IMG/VR virus record: IMGVR_UViG_3300020274_000001
Span: 62,001-126,000 of that record
From: a virus
DNA length: 64,000 bases
Reading direction: 5' to 3' (one strand)
Part shown: in pieces, positions 1-7,377 of the stretch
Layout of the letters: each line of letters starts with the position of its first letter
Position numbering within the stretch: the stretch's first letter is position 1
Translations under genes and position numbers: made by a program
The notes under the pieces: model-generated
The model's database searches: none
Seen by the model: only the letters and a program-made list of their open reading frames with translations
What the model was told of the DNA's origin: nothing

Positions 1-113
1 CATGAAAGGTCGCTTCAAACGTTCCACCCCGGTGGGACCTCTGTGAGCACTACTTTGTTCGGAAGAAAGAAGAGGCGAGAAACGATTCTGCCTTGTTTCA
101 GAACCATGTCAAG
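1..113 (+). other. Non-coding start of window with hairpins
   Basis: No convincing ORF is seen. The stretch holds a GTTCCACC/GGTGGGAC hairpin near 21-38. Its hairpin-rich look resembles the 15.2-16.5 kb non-coding region, so it may be the end of another small-RNA block cut by the window edge. That is inference. Confidence 0.4.
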
Positions 114-125
114 AACATATTCTAA
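114..125 (+). promoter_or_regulatory. AACATATTCTAA promoter-like motif, copy 1
   Basis: The sequence AACATATTCTAA followed by AGCAT precedes the AAA+ gene by about 255 nt. The same motif occurs five more times between 15493 and 16239. Its AT-rich core and placement ahead of structured RNA suggest a promoter element, but it is not a canonical archaeal TATA box. The function is inferred. Confidence 0.5.
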
Positions 126-379
126 AGCATATCTGCTACTAAATGATGGTAACGAAGAAGGCTGTGTCTTTCTTCTTTCCAATCTTCTTGCTTGTGCAAG
201 AGCGTGGTAGTAAGATTGCTTGGACTTGCAATCAATTACGATGGCGTATGCGTATGCGTTTTGGAGGGCTGTTTAGCAGTGTGTCCCCGACCCCGGGAAG
301 CGTTATCAGCGCATTACACACGAAGCCCACCGCCTCGAGGTTAAACACCCCTCGGTTATACGTGACTAAGTCACACAGA
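126..379 (+). promoter_or_regulatory. Long 5' leader of the AAA+ gene
   Basis: An open frame starts at 143 in phase with the ATPase, but its first 79 residues resemble translated leader. The leader ends in a GTGAC-TAA-GTCAC hairpin (362-374) followed by ACAG and A-ATG at 380, the same arrangement found before genes downstream. I therefore treat 126-379 as untranslated leader. Confidence 0.55.
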
Positions 380-2206
380 ATGGAATCTAAAGATTTCGGA
401 GATACCCTTAACGGGGCTATGACGGCACACGTTCCAATCGTGGCCGCACATACATCAGAGGTTGATGCTACAATCGCTGAAGTATTGAAATTTGGTCTGA
501 CGACCGTTCCGGAGATGAGAGTAAAGGGCCCCGAAGGGGGACCTATTCGAGTCCCCATGAACAAGAAGGCCAAGACGTTTGTATGGCGACAAGCAGACGA
601 AGGTTTCCGTGAATGGAACCTTTACTACCCGGGCGGACACCCTCAACAATTCCAAATTGTGAATAGGGTCGAAGGTCCGGAAGATGAAGACTTGGAAATT
701 GCGGCTCCCAACCATGGGACCGAGATTATCCTATGTGATGGACAAGAGACAGGCGACCCCTTCCGAGAAACAATTGAATATATTGAAAATTGGGACTGGA
801 AGGCTGACGGACCTGCGCAGTTCATCTTGCGAGATATGCACTATCATCTCAACCCGTTGCAAGGGACCCAAAAAGGTCTCGGTGCAGACGACATGGAAGA
901 GAACGTTGATAGATTGGCTCGCGCTTGTGAACGTATTGCTGGAATGGCAAAATACGTCCAAATCATCATCTTGCACGAAACTCGCTGGCATGTTCCAGCA
1001 GAGTTGGACGGCTTTGTATACCGTGTCAGAATTCACCCTCCTAACAAGGAGTCTCGAATCGAAAAGATTCGATACATGAAGGAAGGTATTGAAGAAGACG
1101 CAAGCAGTATACAGTCGTATCCTAAAGTCGCAAACATGACAGACGTCGACATTGAAGACGTTGCTGATGCTGGAGCCGGTTTGACTTCTACACAATTTGA
1201 AAATCTATTGTGTATGAGTCTTGCCAATAATGCCGATATGAGTGGCCAATTTATCCTTCGAGAGAAGGCAAAGTTGGTCGAACAGGCTGGTTTCAAACTC
1301 ATCACGCCAAAAGAGTCCTTTGACAACATCGGTGGTCTTGAACCACTGAAGAAATGGGCTCGCCGCCGAAAGCGTCGATTTACTGACGCCGCTGGCTTGT
1401 ATGGATTCCGTCGCGCACCGCGAGGAATGCTACTTGCTGGTGTCCCCGGCTGTGGGAAGACTCTACTCGCTAAGGCTACGGCCAAAGAGTGGAACATGAA
1501 CATTATCGCTGTTCGAGCACCTGACTTGAAAGGGTCATTGGTGGGCGAATCAGAAGAGAAGACACAAAAGTTGCTTGATATGGCTGAAGCGAATGGACCC
1601 TGTGTGGTCTTTATCGACGAAGCCGAGAAGTTGCTTGGTTCTCAAGATTCTGTAAGAGATGGAGGAGCACACGACGCCGTTCTGGCGCAGTTCCTTTCAT
1701 TCATGCAGGACAACGAGGCTGGTGTATACTTCATCTTCACTGCGAATCAAATGAACAAATTCCCGCCAGAACTGGTTGACCGATTTGAAGGTCGCTGGTT
1801 CGTTGACTTGCCAAGCGCAGACGAGAGAGAAGGTATTCTGAATATCCACCTCACTTTGAACGCAAGCGACAACAACGGACTTTTGGAAATTGCTAATGAT
1901 GAATCCATTATGGAGAAACTCATTAAGAAGACCGAAGGTTTCAGTGGTCGTAACATTGAGCAAGCAGTCGAAGAGGCGATGGACCTCGGGTTCGAAGAGA
2001 ACCGACCTGTGACAATCAAAGACTTTAACGAAGTCTTTAACCCAACCACAGGTATGAAGCCTACCTCCGAAACGAGGAAGGCAGACATCGAGGCTATGCG
2101 TGAATTCGTTGGCAACGGAACAATGCGTATCGCAAACACCCCGGAGAACACAGTTGATGGTAAATCAACGTTCGAGGCTTTCAAGCCAAACCGAGGTTTT
2201 GCTTGA
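380..2206 (+). CDS. Ycf46-like AAA+ ATPase
   Basis: Predicted 608-aa ATPase. After an N-terminal region of about 290 residues with no recognised domain comes FDNIGGLEPLKKW, then a Walker A motif GVPGCGKT (about 354-361), GSLVGESEEKT, a Walker B VVFIDEA (about 409-415), and an arginine-finger region ending DRFEGRW-FVDLP. The segment around the P-loop matches Ycf46-type AAA+ proteins (arginine-rich stretch, then GMLLAGVPGCGK). Such proteins remodel protein complexes, but the substrate here is unknown. I place the start at ATG 380 because a hairpin-ACAG signal lies directly upstream; an in-frame ATG at 143 would add 79 low-complexity residues. It is the first gene before the hairpin-linked array. 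Confidence 0.85.
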   Translation: MESKDFGDTLNGAMTAHVPIVAAHTSEVDATIAEVLKFGLTTVPEMRVKGPEGGPIRVPMNKKAKTFVWRQADEGFREWNLYYPGGHPQQFQIVNRVEGPEDEDLEIAAPNHGTEIILCDGQETGDPFRETIEYIENWDWKADGPAQFILRDMHYHLNPLQGTQKGLGADDMEENVDRLARACERIAGMAKYVQIIILHETRWHVPAELDGFVYRVRIHPPNKESRIEKIRYMKEGIEEDASSIQSYPKVANMTDVDIEDVADAGAGLTSTQFENLLCMSLANNADMSGQFILREKAKLVEQAGFKLITPKESFDNIGGLEPLKKWARRRKRRFTDAAGLYGFRRAPRGMLLAGVPGCGKTLLAKATAKEWNMNIIAVRAPDLKGSLVGESEEKTQKLLDMAEANGPCVVFIDEAEKLLGSQDSVRDGGAHDAVLAQFLSFMQDNEAGVYFIFTANQMNKFPPELVDRFEGRWFVDLPSADEREGILNIHLTLNASDNNGLLEIANDESIMEKLIKKTEGFSGRNIEQAVEEAMDLGFEENRPVTIKDFNEVFNPTTGMKPTSETRKADIEAMREFVGNGTMRIANTPENTVDGKSTFEAFKPNRGFA

Positions 2207-2215
2207 CGATATAAC

Positions 2216-2684
2216 GTGCCCTTGTGGCACATAGGAAGAGGAAGACTGCATTCTGAATGGGTGTGGTCGAGGATATTAGCAGTAATTGTAAAGTCGGTTG
2301 CACCGTTCTCGTTTTACGGACGAGCAAAGAAACAGTTGCGTTGACATGCAGGTGCAATCCCATCCTTAACCACAACTCATGAATGATGTTTCATCAAAAC
2401 ACCCACTTCGAACAAGTTACCAACAGGTGACATGTATTGTGGCAATCTTTTGATGTATCAAGCGGAGACGTAACCGGCGAGTAAGGGGCTGGGTTACGGG
2501 CCTTACGGCCATAGGTTGGACAGGAAGCAGAGAGTGCCGTTTATGTGGTGCATCCCATCCCTTTTCCTGTCCACCACAGAAAATTTGCGTGACATGGCGA
2601 TGCTGAATGGCAATCGTTGTGTCACGTATTTTTTTTGGACCGAACCACACTATGCGAACTACATCAAAGCCGCAAGGTCCTTAG
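2216..2684 (+). promoter_or_regulatory. Composite structured intergenic region with terminator-like hairpin
   Basis: This 470-nt stretch has no convincing gene. In order it holds: GTGCC-CTTGT-GGCAC plus ATAG (2216-2234); about 260 nt of unassigned sequence; GGCC-TTAC-GGCC plus ATAG (2499-2514); a 9-bp hairpin GGACAGGAA/TTCCTGTCC (2518-2572) ending CACAG; a CGTGACA/TGTCACG hairpin (2588-2626) followed by T8, which looks like a terminator or attenuator; and a standard 44-nt element with stem GGACC/GGTCC (2637-2680) then TTAG and the ATG at 2685. Every block ends in ATAG, ACAG or TTAG except the T-tract hairpin. Confidence 0.6.
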
Positions 2685-2936
2685 ATGCTATCAGATAGCA
2701 TATTTGAAGTGCGAGAAGCCCTAATGAGTGCTTATCGACACTATTGCATGGACACCGACACTTTCGCAGGAGTCTATGACGAAGAAATGAAATCGAGAGT
2801 TCGTCAACTTGTGACGGACATGACTCGAATACTTCTCACACCGGGGATGGACATTCCACCGGTAGCAGAAGCACCATTGGTTGAAGATTGGGACCCTACC
2901 GTATGGCAGGACCTATATCCTCAACCCGAGACTTGA
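2685..2936 (+). CDS. Hypothetical protein, 83 aa
   Basis: Small acidic, mostly helical protein with no recognised domain. The start is fixed by the GGACC/GGTCC element and TTAG ending at 2684; there is no Shine-Dalgarno. Its stop TGA lies in the loop of a hairpin leading to the next gene. It is the first gene of the hairpin-linked array. Confidence 0.6.
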   Translation: MLSDSIFEVREALMSAYRHYCMDTDTFAGVYDEEMKSRVRQLVTDMTRILLTPGMDIPPVAEAPLVEDWDPTVWQDLYPQPET

Positions 2937-2945
2937 GTCTCATAG
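2928..2945 (+). promoter_or_regulatory. Stop-codon hairpin + ATAG
   Basis: GAGAC-TTGA-GTCTC then ATAG and ATG 2946. The TGA stop of the upstream gene is in the loop. Confidence 0.75.
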
Positions 2946-3332
2946 ATGGTATGCGTTACATACATCAAAACCGGTGCAGACACCGGATTGGTCGTGCCGT
3001 ATGATACGGGCGACTACCACACATGGAAAGGGCACGAAGCAGACTTGCTTCTAAAAGACCCTCCGAGAGAACTCTCGGGAATGGAAAAGTGCTACCACGT
3101 TAAGTGGATAAACAAGACGCCTCGAATGACAAATAAGCAAATTATTTCTTCTGAAGAATTTGCCGAAAAGTATGAGGTTAATTGTGAAAGAATTGAAGGA
3201 AATACTCCTACATTCCATGTTACACGAGGTGGCGGATTTACAATCAAAGTCACTAACGGCAATGGGGCTTTTGGCCACTTGGACTATGTCGCACGCCCAC
3301 TTTGGGTAACAGGCGATAAGAGGACTCGTTAG
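2946..3332 (+). CDS. Hypothetical protein, 128 aa
   Basis: Unrecognised protein. The sequence alternates beta-like segments (VCVTYIKTGADTGLVVPYD; FTIKVTNGNGAFGHLDY), so a small beta-rich fold is plausible. ATG follows hairpin-ATAG directly and no Shine-Dalgarno is present. Confidence 0.6.
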   Translation: MVCVTYIKTGADTGLVVPYDTGDYHTWKGHEADLLLKDPPRELSGMEKCYHVKWINKTPRMTNKQIISSEEFAEKYEVNCERIEGNTPTFHVTRGGGFTIKVTNGNGAFGHLDYVARPLWVTGDKRTR

Positions 3333-3343
3333 AGTTCATAACC

Positions 3344-3364
3344 GGTCGATACATCGACCATAGG
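3344..3364 (+). promoter_or_regulatory. Hairpin + ATAGG before start
   Basis: GGTCGA-TACA-TCGACC then ATAGG and ATG 3365. The upstream stop lies in a separate small CTC-GTTA-GAG hairpin. Confidence 0.7.
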
Positions 3365-4030
3365 ATGAGAGTCATATGGAATGACGATAAAAGGGCACTA
3401 AGGACACACGAATGTCTATCTGCCCTTTCCATCTACCACGCCTACAAAGAGGCTGGAGATAACTATCTTGACGAAGTCGACGTAGCAAGACAAGGCTATG
3501 TGGTTCGTCGAGATATTCGGAATACCACACCGGCATCTGTATTTGAGGTCTTTACAGAACTCTACCAATCATTGGTGGAAGACATAGACAACCTATACAA
3601 TGACCGAGATGGTTTGCGTCAAAGAATGCAAGAAGGTTCATGGGACCCAATTGACGAATTGATGAATGATGGCCGAATGAAAAACGCTATTGGCGTATTC
3701 CTACAAAGGAAGAACATGATTGTTAATCGTATGCCGGAAAATAAAGCATACGACAAGGCTCGAGATGACTTGAGTTCTGCAATCGAGGATATGAAGGGAT
3801 TCATCGGAGCGTTCCTATCGGATGCTTCACAAACACTCTTGACAGCAATTTCACGAAATGGTTTGAAAGACGGAAAGGACATCGGGGCACTCAAGCCTCG
3901 CGTTCTCGGTCTTGACTGGAGTGGTCTTGTTGTTCGCATTGATGTGGACGAACAGACCATCATGCTGAATGAAGAGAAAGAGAAAGAAGACAAGGACACA
4001 AGTCCTTCGTTTGACCCTTCGTATGGTTGA
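3365..4030 (+). CDS. Hypothetical protein, 221 aa
   Basis: Unrecognised, largely helical protein with a charged tail (EEKEKEDKDTS) at its C-terminus. There are no cysteines to suggest metal binding and no membrane segment. It starts right after a hairpin-ATAGG signal and its stop abuts the next hairpin. Confidence 0.65.
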   Translation: MRVIWNDDKRALRTHECLSALSIYHAYKEAGDNYLDEVDVARQGYVVRRDIRNTTPASVFEVFTELYQSLVEDIDNLYNDRDGLRQRMQEGSWDPIDELMNDGRMKNAIGVFLQRKNMIVNRMPENKAYDKARDDLSSAIEDMKGFIGAFLSDASQTLLTAISRNGLKDGKDIGALKPRVLGLDWSGLVVRIDVDEQTIMLNEEKEKEDKDTSPSFDPSYG

Positions 4031-4031
4031 C

Positions 4032-4047
4032 GGCCTTATGGCCATAG
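4032..4047 (+). promoter_or_regulatory. GGCC hairpin + ATAG
   Basis: GGCC-TTAT-GGCC then ATAG and ATG 4048. The stop TGA of the upstream gene is at 4028-4030, two bases before the stem. Confidence 0.75.
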
Positions 4048-4245
4048 ATGATGCACACATCATTAGTATGTCCAATCTGTTGTTCTGAACACACCCAAGC
4101 GGTAATGATTGACCCCGGCGAATTATATTTGCCAGACTCCAATCCAAAGCGTATATTCGCTTGTTCAGAATGCGATTGTTCTTGGGAGGTTGAATACTTC
4201 CCTGCGAAGAAGAAGATTCTTCACAAACTCCCGGTCTCTGCATGA
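4048..4245 (+). CDS. Zinc-ribbon protein, 65 aa
   Basis: Contains CPIC (residues 8-11) and CSEC near residue 41, the two knuckles of a zinc ribbon, followed by a basic tail. Such small ribbons in mobile elements usually bind nucleic acid or protein partners; no specific role can be given. The stop TGA sits inside the hairpin that opens the next element pair. Confidence 0.6.
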   Translation: MMHTSLVCPICCSEHTQAVMIDPGELYLPDSNPKRIFACSECDCSWEVEYFPAKKKILHKLPVSA

Positions 4246-4358
4246 GGCCATAGAGCAAAACATGCAGGATGTAATGTTAAAAACACCGTATGCTCATAGA
4301 ACCACAACATATGGCCGGAATTGTATATATGGTGAATGGTTCACAGAGCGAATCGCTT
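4233..4358 (+). repeat. Junction: stop hairpin + two 44-nt elements
   Basis: A GGTCTC/GAGGCC stop hairpin with ATAG is followed by a GAGCA/TGCTC element (4253-4295), ATAG, a GAACC/GGTTC element (4299-4342), then ACAG. A small AGCG-AAT-CGCT hairpin lies between ACAG and the ATG at 4359, an unusual addition. Confidence 0.7.
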
Positions 4359-4667
4359 ATGGCTGATTGTAACTTGGCAGATAACATGCCAAGTGCACTA
4401 CAAAAGAAAGTTCAGCCAGTCGGACCCCTTGCAGATATTGTGGGTTCAAAGAAATTAACTCGTGGAGAAATCGTAAAGAAATTATGGGCTCACATTAAGA
4501 AGCACAAACTCCAAGGAGAGAAAGGTGACACCTGTAAATACAACGGTAAGACCTACAAGGGAGGTCAAGTCATTTTCTGCGAGACAGATGAAATGTATGC
4601 ACTTTGTGGCAAAGACAAAATTGCCATGACTGAATTAACAGCAATTGCAAACAAATACATCGACTAA
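4359..4667 (+). CDS. SWIB/MDM2-domain protein
   Basis: The 102-aa protein carries a SWIB-type domain: LADIVGSKKLTRGEIVKKLW, then HIKKHKLQ, and after a loop GKDKIAMTELTAIANKYI. In the family these blocks form the SWIB/MDM2 fold used for protein-protein contact in chromatin and transcription complexes. The loop between the blocks (about residues 55-80) is longer than usual and holds two cysteines. A longer frame from 4290 would read through both RNA elements, so I choose ATG 4359. The role is probably in transcription or chromatin, but this is inference. Confidence 0.75.
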   Translation: MADCNLADNMPSALQKKVQPVGPLADIVGSKKLTRGEIVKKLWAHIKKHKLQGEKGDTCKYNGKTYKGGQVIFCETDEMYALCGKDKIAMTELTAIANKYID

Positions 4668-4670
4668 GTA

Positions 4671-4693
4671 GACGATATTCAAATCGTCTTAGA
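4671..4693 (+). promoter_or_regulatory. Hairpin + TTAG before start
   Basis: GACGAT/ATCGTC stem (4671-4676 with 4683-4688), then TTAG, A and ATG 4694. Confidence 0.7.
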
Positions 4694-5134
4694 ATGCCTA
4701 AGACGGCAGACAAAGAAGACGAGGATTCCTATGAGAAGACTCGTGAAGTGATTGGCTCGACTACGAGCGTAATCATAACTCCAGACGGAGAAGACAATGA
4801 GTTCCCAGAAGGAACCATGTGGCTTTACTCCATTGGAATGTATGAAAATTACGGGATACCCGATATCGAAATGAGAGGGGTAGATACTCGATTTGCGAAG
4901 GCCGCAAGTCAAGTAATCAACGAGATGAATGCTTACCGTCTTTTGAACTTGGATAAGCCCATGTTAGTGGGCCAAACCGTTCAATGGAATACTGGTAACT
5001 TCATCATTACTGAATCTGAAGAATGGGATGGAATGTATTCATGGAATGAAGAAACCATGATTCGAATGTCATCTCGTGAAATGGAAATACACTGCACTTC
5101 ATGTCAAATGGAAGATGCAGGAGCAGAGGCTTGA
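4694..5134 (+). CDS. DUF4262-like protein, 146 aa
   Basis: The segment WLYSIGMYENYGIPDIEMRG, followed by a helix with AASQVINEMN, resembles the start of DUF4262 proteins, which read roughly 'AYTVGLxExxxHPELxxxGL'. The family function is unknown. The protein has a CTSC pair near its C-terminus. The stop codon is in the loop of a GAGGC/GCCTC hairpin. Confidence 0.5.
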   Translation: MPKTADKEDEDSYEKTREVIGSTTSVIITPDGEDNEFPEGTMWLYSIGMYENYGIPDIEMRGVDTRFAKAASQVINEMNAYRLLNLDKPMLVGQTVQWNTGNFIITESEEWDGMYSWNEETMIRMSSREMEIHCTSCQMEDAGAEA

Positions 5135-5191
5135 TGCCTCATAGAACCTAATCATACCTTTTGTAATGCACCATGCGGGCAAGGTTCACAG
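5126..5191 (+). repeat. Junction: stop hairpin + one 44-nt element
   Basis: GAGGC-TTGAT-GCCTC, ATAG, then a GAACC/GGTTC element (5144-5187) with central GTAATGCA, then ACAG and ATG 5192. Confidence 0.8.
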
Positions 5192-5413
5192 ATGTCTAAC
5201 GAAAAGACAGCGACACGAGCATGGAAAGCCACGCTCGTTTTTGGAGAGTTTGCCGACCTACGTGCATTCCTCCAGCAACATGGAGTCCGCATATCTGACT
5301 TCGCAATCACCGACAAAGACGGGAATCATCTCGGTTTTGACGACGTGGTGTTGTCTATGCCTCAATCAGTTGATGAGACGCAGACAACTCTGTATAGCGG
5401 AACCGAGGCTTGA
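5192..5413 (+). CDS. Hypothetical protein, 73 aa
   Basis: Small unrecognised protein. An overlapping frame (5166-5423) starts inside the RNA element and is rejected. The start is directly after ACAG and the stop is inside a GAGGC/GCCTC hairpin identical to the previous one. Confidence 0.6.
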   Translation: MSNEKTATRAWKATLVFGEFADLRAFLQQHGVRISDFAITDKDGNHLGFDDVVLSMPQSVDETQTTLYSGTEA

Positions 5414-5514
5414 TGCCTCATAGAGCAAACAAATAACCTGTGTTACATAACTTATGAATGCTCATAGAACCGAACCATTACATGGGAAATACACATGGCC
5501 AGAAAGGTTCACAG
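5405..5514 (+). repeat. Junction: stop hairpin + two elements
   Basis: GAGGC/GCCTC hairpin, ATAG, GAGCA/TGCTC element (5423-5463, central GTGTTACA), ATAG, GAACC/GGTTC element (5467-5510, central GAAATACA), ACAG, ATG 5515. Confidence 0.8.
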
Positions 5515-5769
5515 ATGAATTTCATTGGAGATTTCATGACGCCGGATGAACTTTCGGCGGACTTCGCCAGAACTGGCGGATACGGCAACATCAGAGACTT
5601 ATCAAAGGAAGGTGGGCCGACTCTGGAACAACAGCACGAAATTAATCGTGTATGGTTGAATCAACAATTTTCTATGCTGAAAGTTGGCGGGATATGGGCG
5701 TGGCCCGAAACCCGTAGACTATTCAAGAAAGTTGATAGAGACCATTTCAGAGAAATTGACGGACCTTGA
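5515..5769 (+). CDS. Hypothetical protein, 84 aa
   Basis: Unrecognised small protein. A longer frame from 5458 would translate the RNA element; I use ATG 5515 after ACAG. The stop TGA is in the loop of a GGAC/GTCC hairpin. Confidence 0.6.
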   Translation: MNFIGDFMTPDELSADFARTGGYGNIRDLSKEGGPTLEQQHEINRVWLNQQFSMLKVGGIWAWPETRRLFKKVDRDHFREIDGP

Positions 5770-6016
5770 GTCCATAGAGCAAAACATACCCTCCGAGTTA
5801 CAACTCATGTGTATGCTCATAGGAGAGAGGATGCGAGCAGTCGTCCTATGCAATAACTGCCACTTCCAAAGATGGGAAGTATCGGGTGCGAGCAGTCCCC
5901 GAATCAATACTGTGCCTCTCCTTAGAGCAAACAGACGGTTTGTAATGCAAAGATTACGTTGCTCACAGAACCGAACCAAACACGTTGCAATGTATTGAAA
6001 ATGTATGGTTCACAGA
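5761..6016 (+). repeat. Junction with special long element and three standard elements
   Basis: GGAC/GTCC stop hairpin, ATAG, GAGCA/TGCTC element (5777-5818), ATAG, a unique 100-nt element closed by GGAGAGG/CCTCTCC (5822-5921) and TTAG, a GAGCAA/TTGCTC element (5925-5964), ACAG, then a GAACC/GGTTC element (5968-6011), ACAGA and ATG 6017. Confidence 0.7.
5822..5925 (+). ncRNA. Structured element with duplicated 11-nt loop
   Basis: It is bounded by GGAGAGAGG and CCTCTCC and contains TGCGAGCAGTC twice (5832-5842 and 5887-5897). Each copy lies in its own hairpin (GGA/TCC and CGGG/CCCG stems). A reading frame 5831-5998 exists with a CNNC motif, but the two 11-nt copies fall in different frames, so conservation is at RNA level. 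It could be a ligand- or protein-binding RNA. Confidence 0.45.
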
Positions 6017-7063
6017 ATGGTGAAAATGAACATCACTATACAGTTGGATGACAATGATATCAGTTTAACTGAATTGTTATCGGCTATAATTCACAAGGAA
6101 CATGTTCCTGTGAATGATGTGCCTGTTGTGAAAGTAGAAGAACCTACTCCACAAAAACAGGAAGAGGAAGCACCTACAAAGAAGCCGAGGAAGAAATCTA
6201 AGGCTCGTAAGAATAAAAATTACGTTTGTAGAAAGTGTGGCGCAACCGAATCATCACAATGGAGGCAACGAACAGACCCAAGAGGAACTATGTGCAATAT
6301 TTGTCATATGAAAGAGTATAGACAGATGAGAAACAATGCTCTTGGGAAATCAAAGCCCGTTGTGGAGATAGTTGAGGAGCCCGTTGAGAAAGTAGAAGTA
6401 ATGAAGAAGCCGGTTGTAAAACCACGAATCATTACTCCGAAAAGACGGACTACTAAGCCAAAACTAAAGATTCCTCGAAAGAAGAAGAAGGAAAACCAAC
6501 GCCCCGAACTAAGGGACATTGGCGGACTTGTGGATTCTGACAGACTTGCTCTGCTCAAGAATTCTAACTTCAACACCGTTAGACGGTTTGCGCAAGCACA
6601 CCCGGACAAGTTGATGTCCGTAATGGGTTGTTCTTTGAACGAACTTGAAGCATTGGAAAATGCTCAAAGAAAGGCGGCGGCTCTACACCGGAAATATTCT
6701 ATGATTTCTGCGGCAGAGAGAAACGCTGAACGACTAAAGGACCAGCCCGATGAAAAACCGAAGTGGGAGAAATCAAAAACTCTATCGACGGTTTGGAACG
6801 GAATCGAAGGACGTGAAGTGGGGGCATACATGCTCTCCGACGTAGTGGACAAAGCATATCACATTGCTACTACAAACTACGAAGACACACCTAAGAAGAA
6901 GAAATTCAAAAGTCAACTTCTAACGGCAGGACAAGAAATGTTCGAAAAGATAGTGAAGGCGGCTAACAGCCCTAACTTCTCTATCTTGGGAATGGGCGAC
7001 AACATCGCTCTTCTTGTTCTAAACAAAAAAGACTGGCCCACTCTACGGGACATCGAGGCTTGA
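6017..7063 (+). CDS. GATA-type zinc finger protein with shared N-terminal module
   Basis: 348 aa. Residues 1-30 carry a module (MNITIQLDDNDISLTELL) shared with the proteins at 7378 and 25933. A lysine-rich linker leads to CRKCGATESSQWR then TMCNICHMKEYR, giving C-X2-C-X18-C-X2-C at about residues 71-96, close to the eukaryotic GATA finger. A basic Pro/Lys linker follows. Next is a segment around 180-220 (LALLKNSNFNTVRRFA, MSVMGCSLNELEAL) resembling helix-hairpin-helix repeats. DNA binding is likely; targets are unknown. ATG 6017 follows ACAGA; an in-frame ATG at 6005 lies inside the RNA stem. Confidence 0.7.
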   Translation: MVKMNITIQLDDNDISLTELLSAIIHKEHVPVNDVPVVKVEEPTPQKQEEEAPTKKPRKKSKARKNKNYVCRKCGATESSQWRQRTDPRGTMCNICHMKEYRQMRNNALGKSKPVVEIVEEPVEKVEVMKKPVVKPRIITPKRRTTKPKLKIPRKKKKENQRPELRDIGGLVDSDRLALLKNSNFNTVRRFAQAHPDKLMSVMGCSLNELEALENAQRKAAALHRKYSMISAAERNAERLKDQPDEKPKWEKSKTLSTVWNGIEGREVGAYMLSDVVDKAYHIATTNYEDTPKKKKFKSQLLTAGQEMFEKIVKAANSPNFSILGMGDNIALLVLNKKDWPTLRDIEA

Positions 7064-7075
7064 TGCCTCATAGGT
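7055..7075 (+). promoter_or_regulatory. Stop-codon hairpin + ATAGGT
   Basis: GAGGC-TTGAT-GCCTC, ATAG, GT, then ATG 7076. The same hairpin sequence ends the genes at 5134 and 5413. Confidence 0.7.
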
Positions 7076-7372
7076 ATGGCACAAAACCCTATCAAGAAAG
7101 GCGAGGAGACGAAAATCGTCACCGTTCGCATGGCTGAATCCGACTACAAGTTGATTCAGATGAGAGCAAAGGCGGCCAGCATGACTATTGCTGACTATAT
7201 CCGTTTGCTCGTCCTTGATGCCGAAAGACTTCGTGATTACGTTAGTGACGCTAAAGTGGTCACTGACAAGATACAGAAGGTAATGGCATCAATGGACCTA
7301 CAACCAGAAACCGAAGACGAAGAAGAATACGATAAAATTTCATTCGAAGGTCTCGGTAGTTTGTTTGGGTGA
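7076..7372 (+). CDS. Ribbon-helix-helix-like DNA-binding protein, 98 aa
   Basis: TKIVTVRMAESDYKLIQMRA then KAASMTIADYIRLLVLDAE follow the ribbon-helix-helix pattern of plasmid MobC-like and CopG-like proteins: a beta strand, a helix, and a helix with a G/S-turn. An acidic C-terminal tail follows. It probably binds DNA as a dimer, either as a repressor or as a relaxosome-type accessory. Its last codons overlap the upstream side of the next gene, the first place in the array where a Shine-Dalgarno-like GGGTGATT replaces the hairpin. Confidence 0.6.
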   Translation: MAQNPIKKGEETKIVTVRMAESDYKLIQMRAKAASMTIADYIRLLVLDAERLRDYVSDAKVVTDKIQKVMASMDLQPETEDEEEYDKISFEGLGSLFG

Positions 7373-7377
7373 TTGCG

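Noticed and set aside
143-379. 79-residue N-terminal extension of the AAA+ protein
   Set aside because: Composition is unlike the rest of the protein and the hairpin-ACAG signal lies directly before ATG 380.
5831-5998. Small CDS with CNNC motif (MRAVVLCNNC...)
   Set aside because: It would run through two RNA elements and a hairpin; the duplicated 11-nt sequence is out of frame between copies. Annotated as a structured RNA instead.
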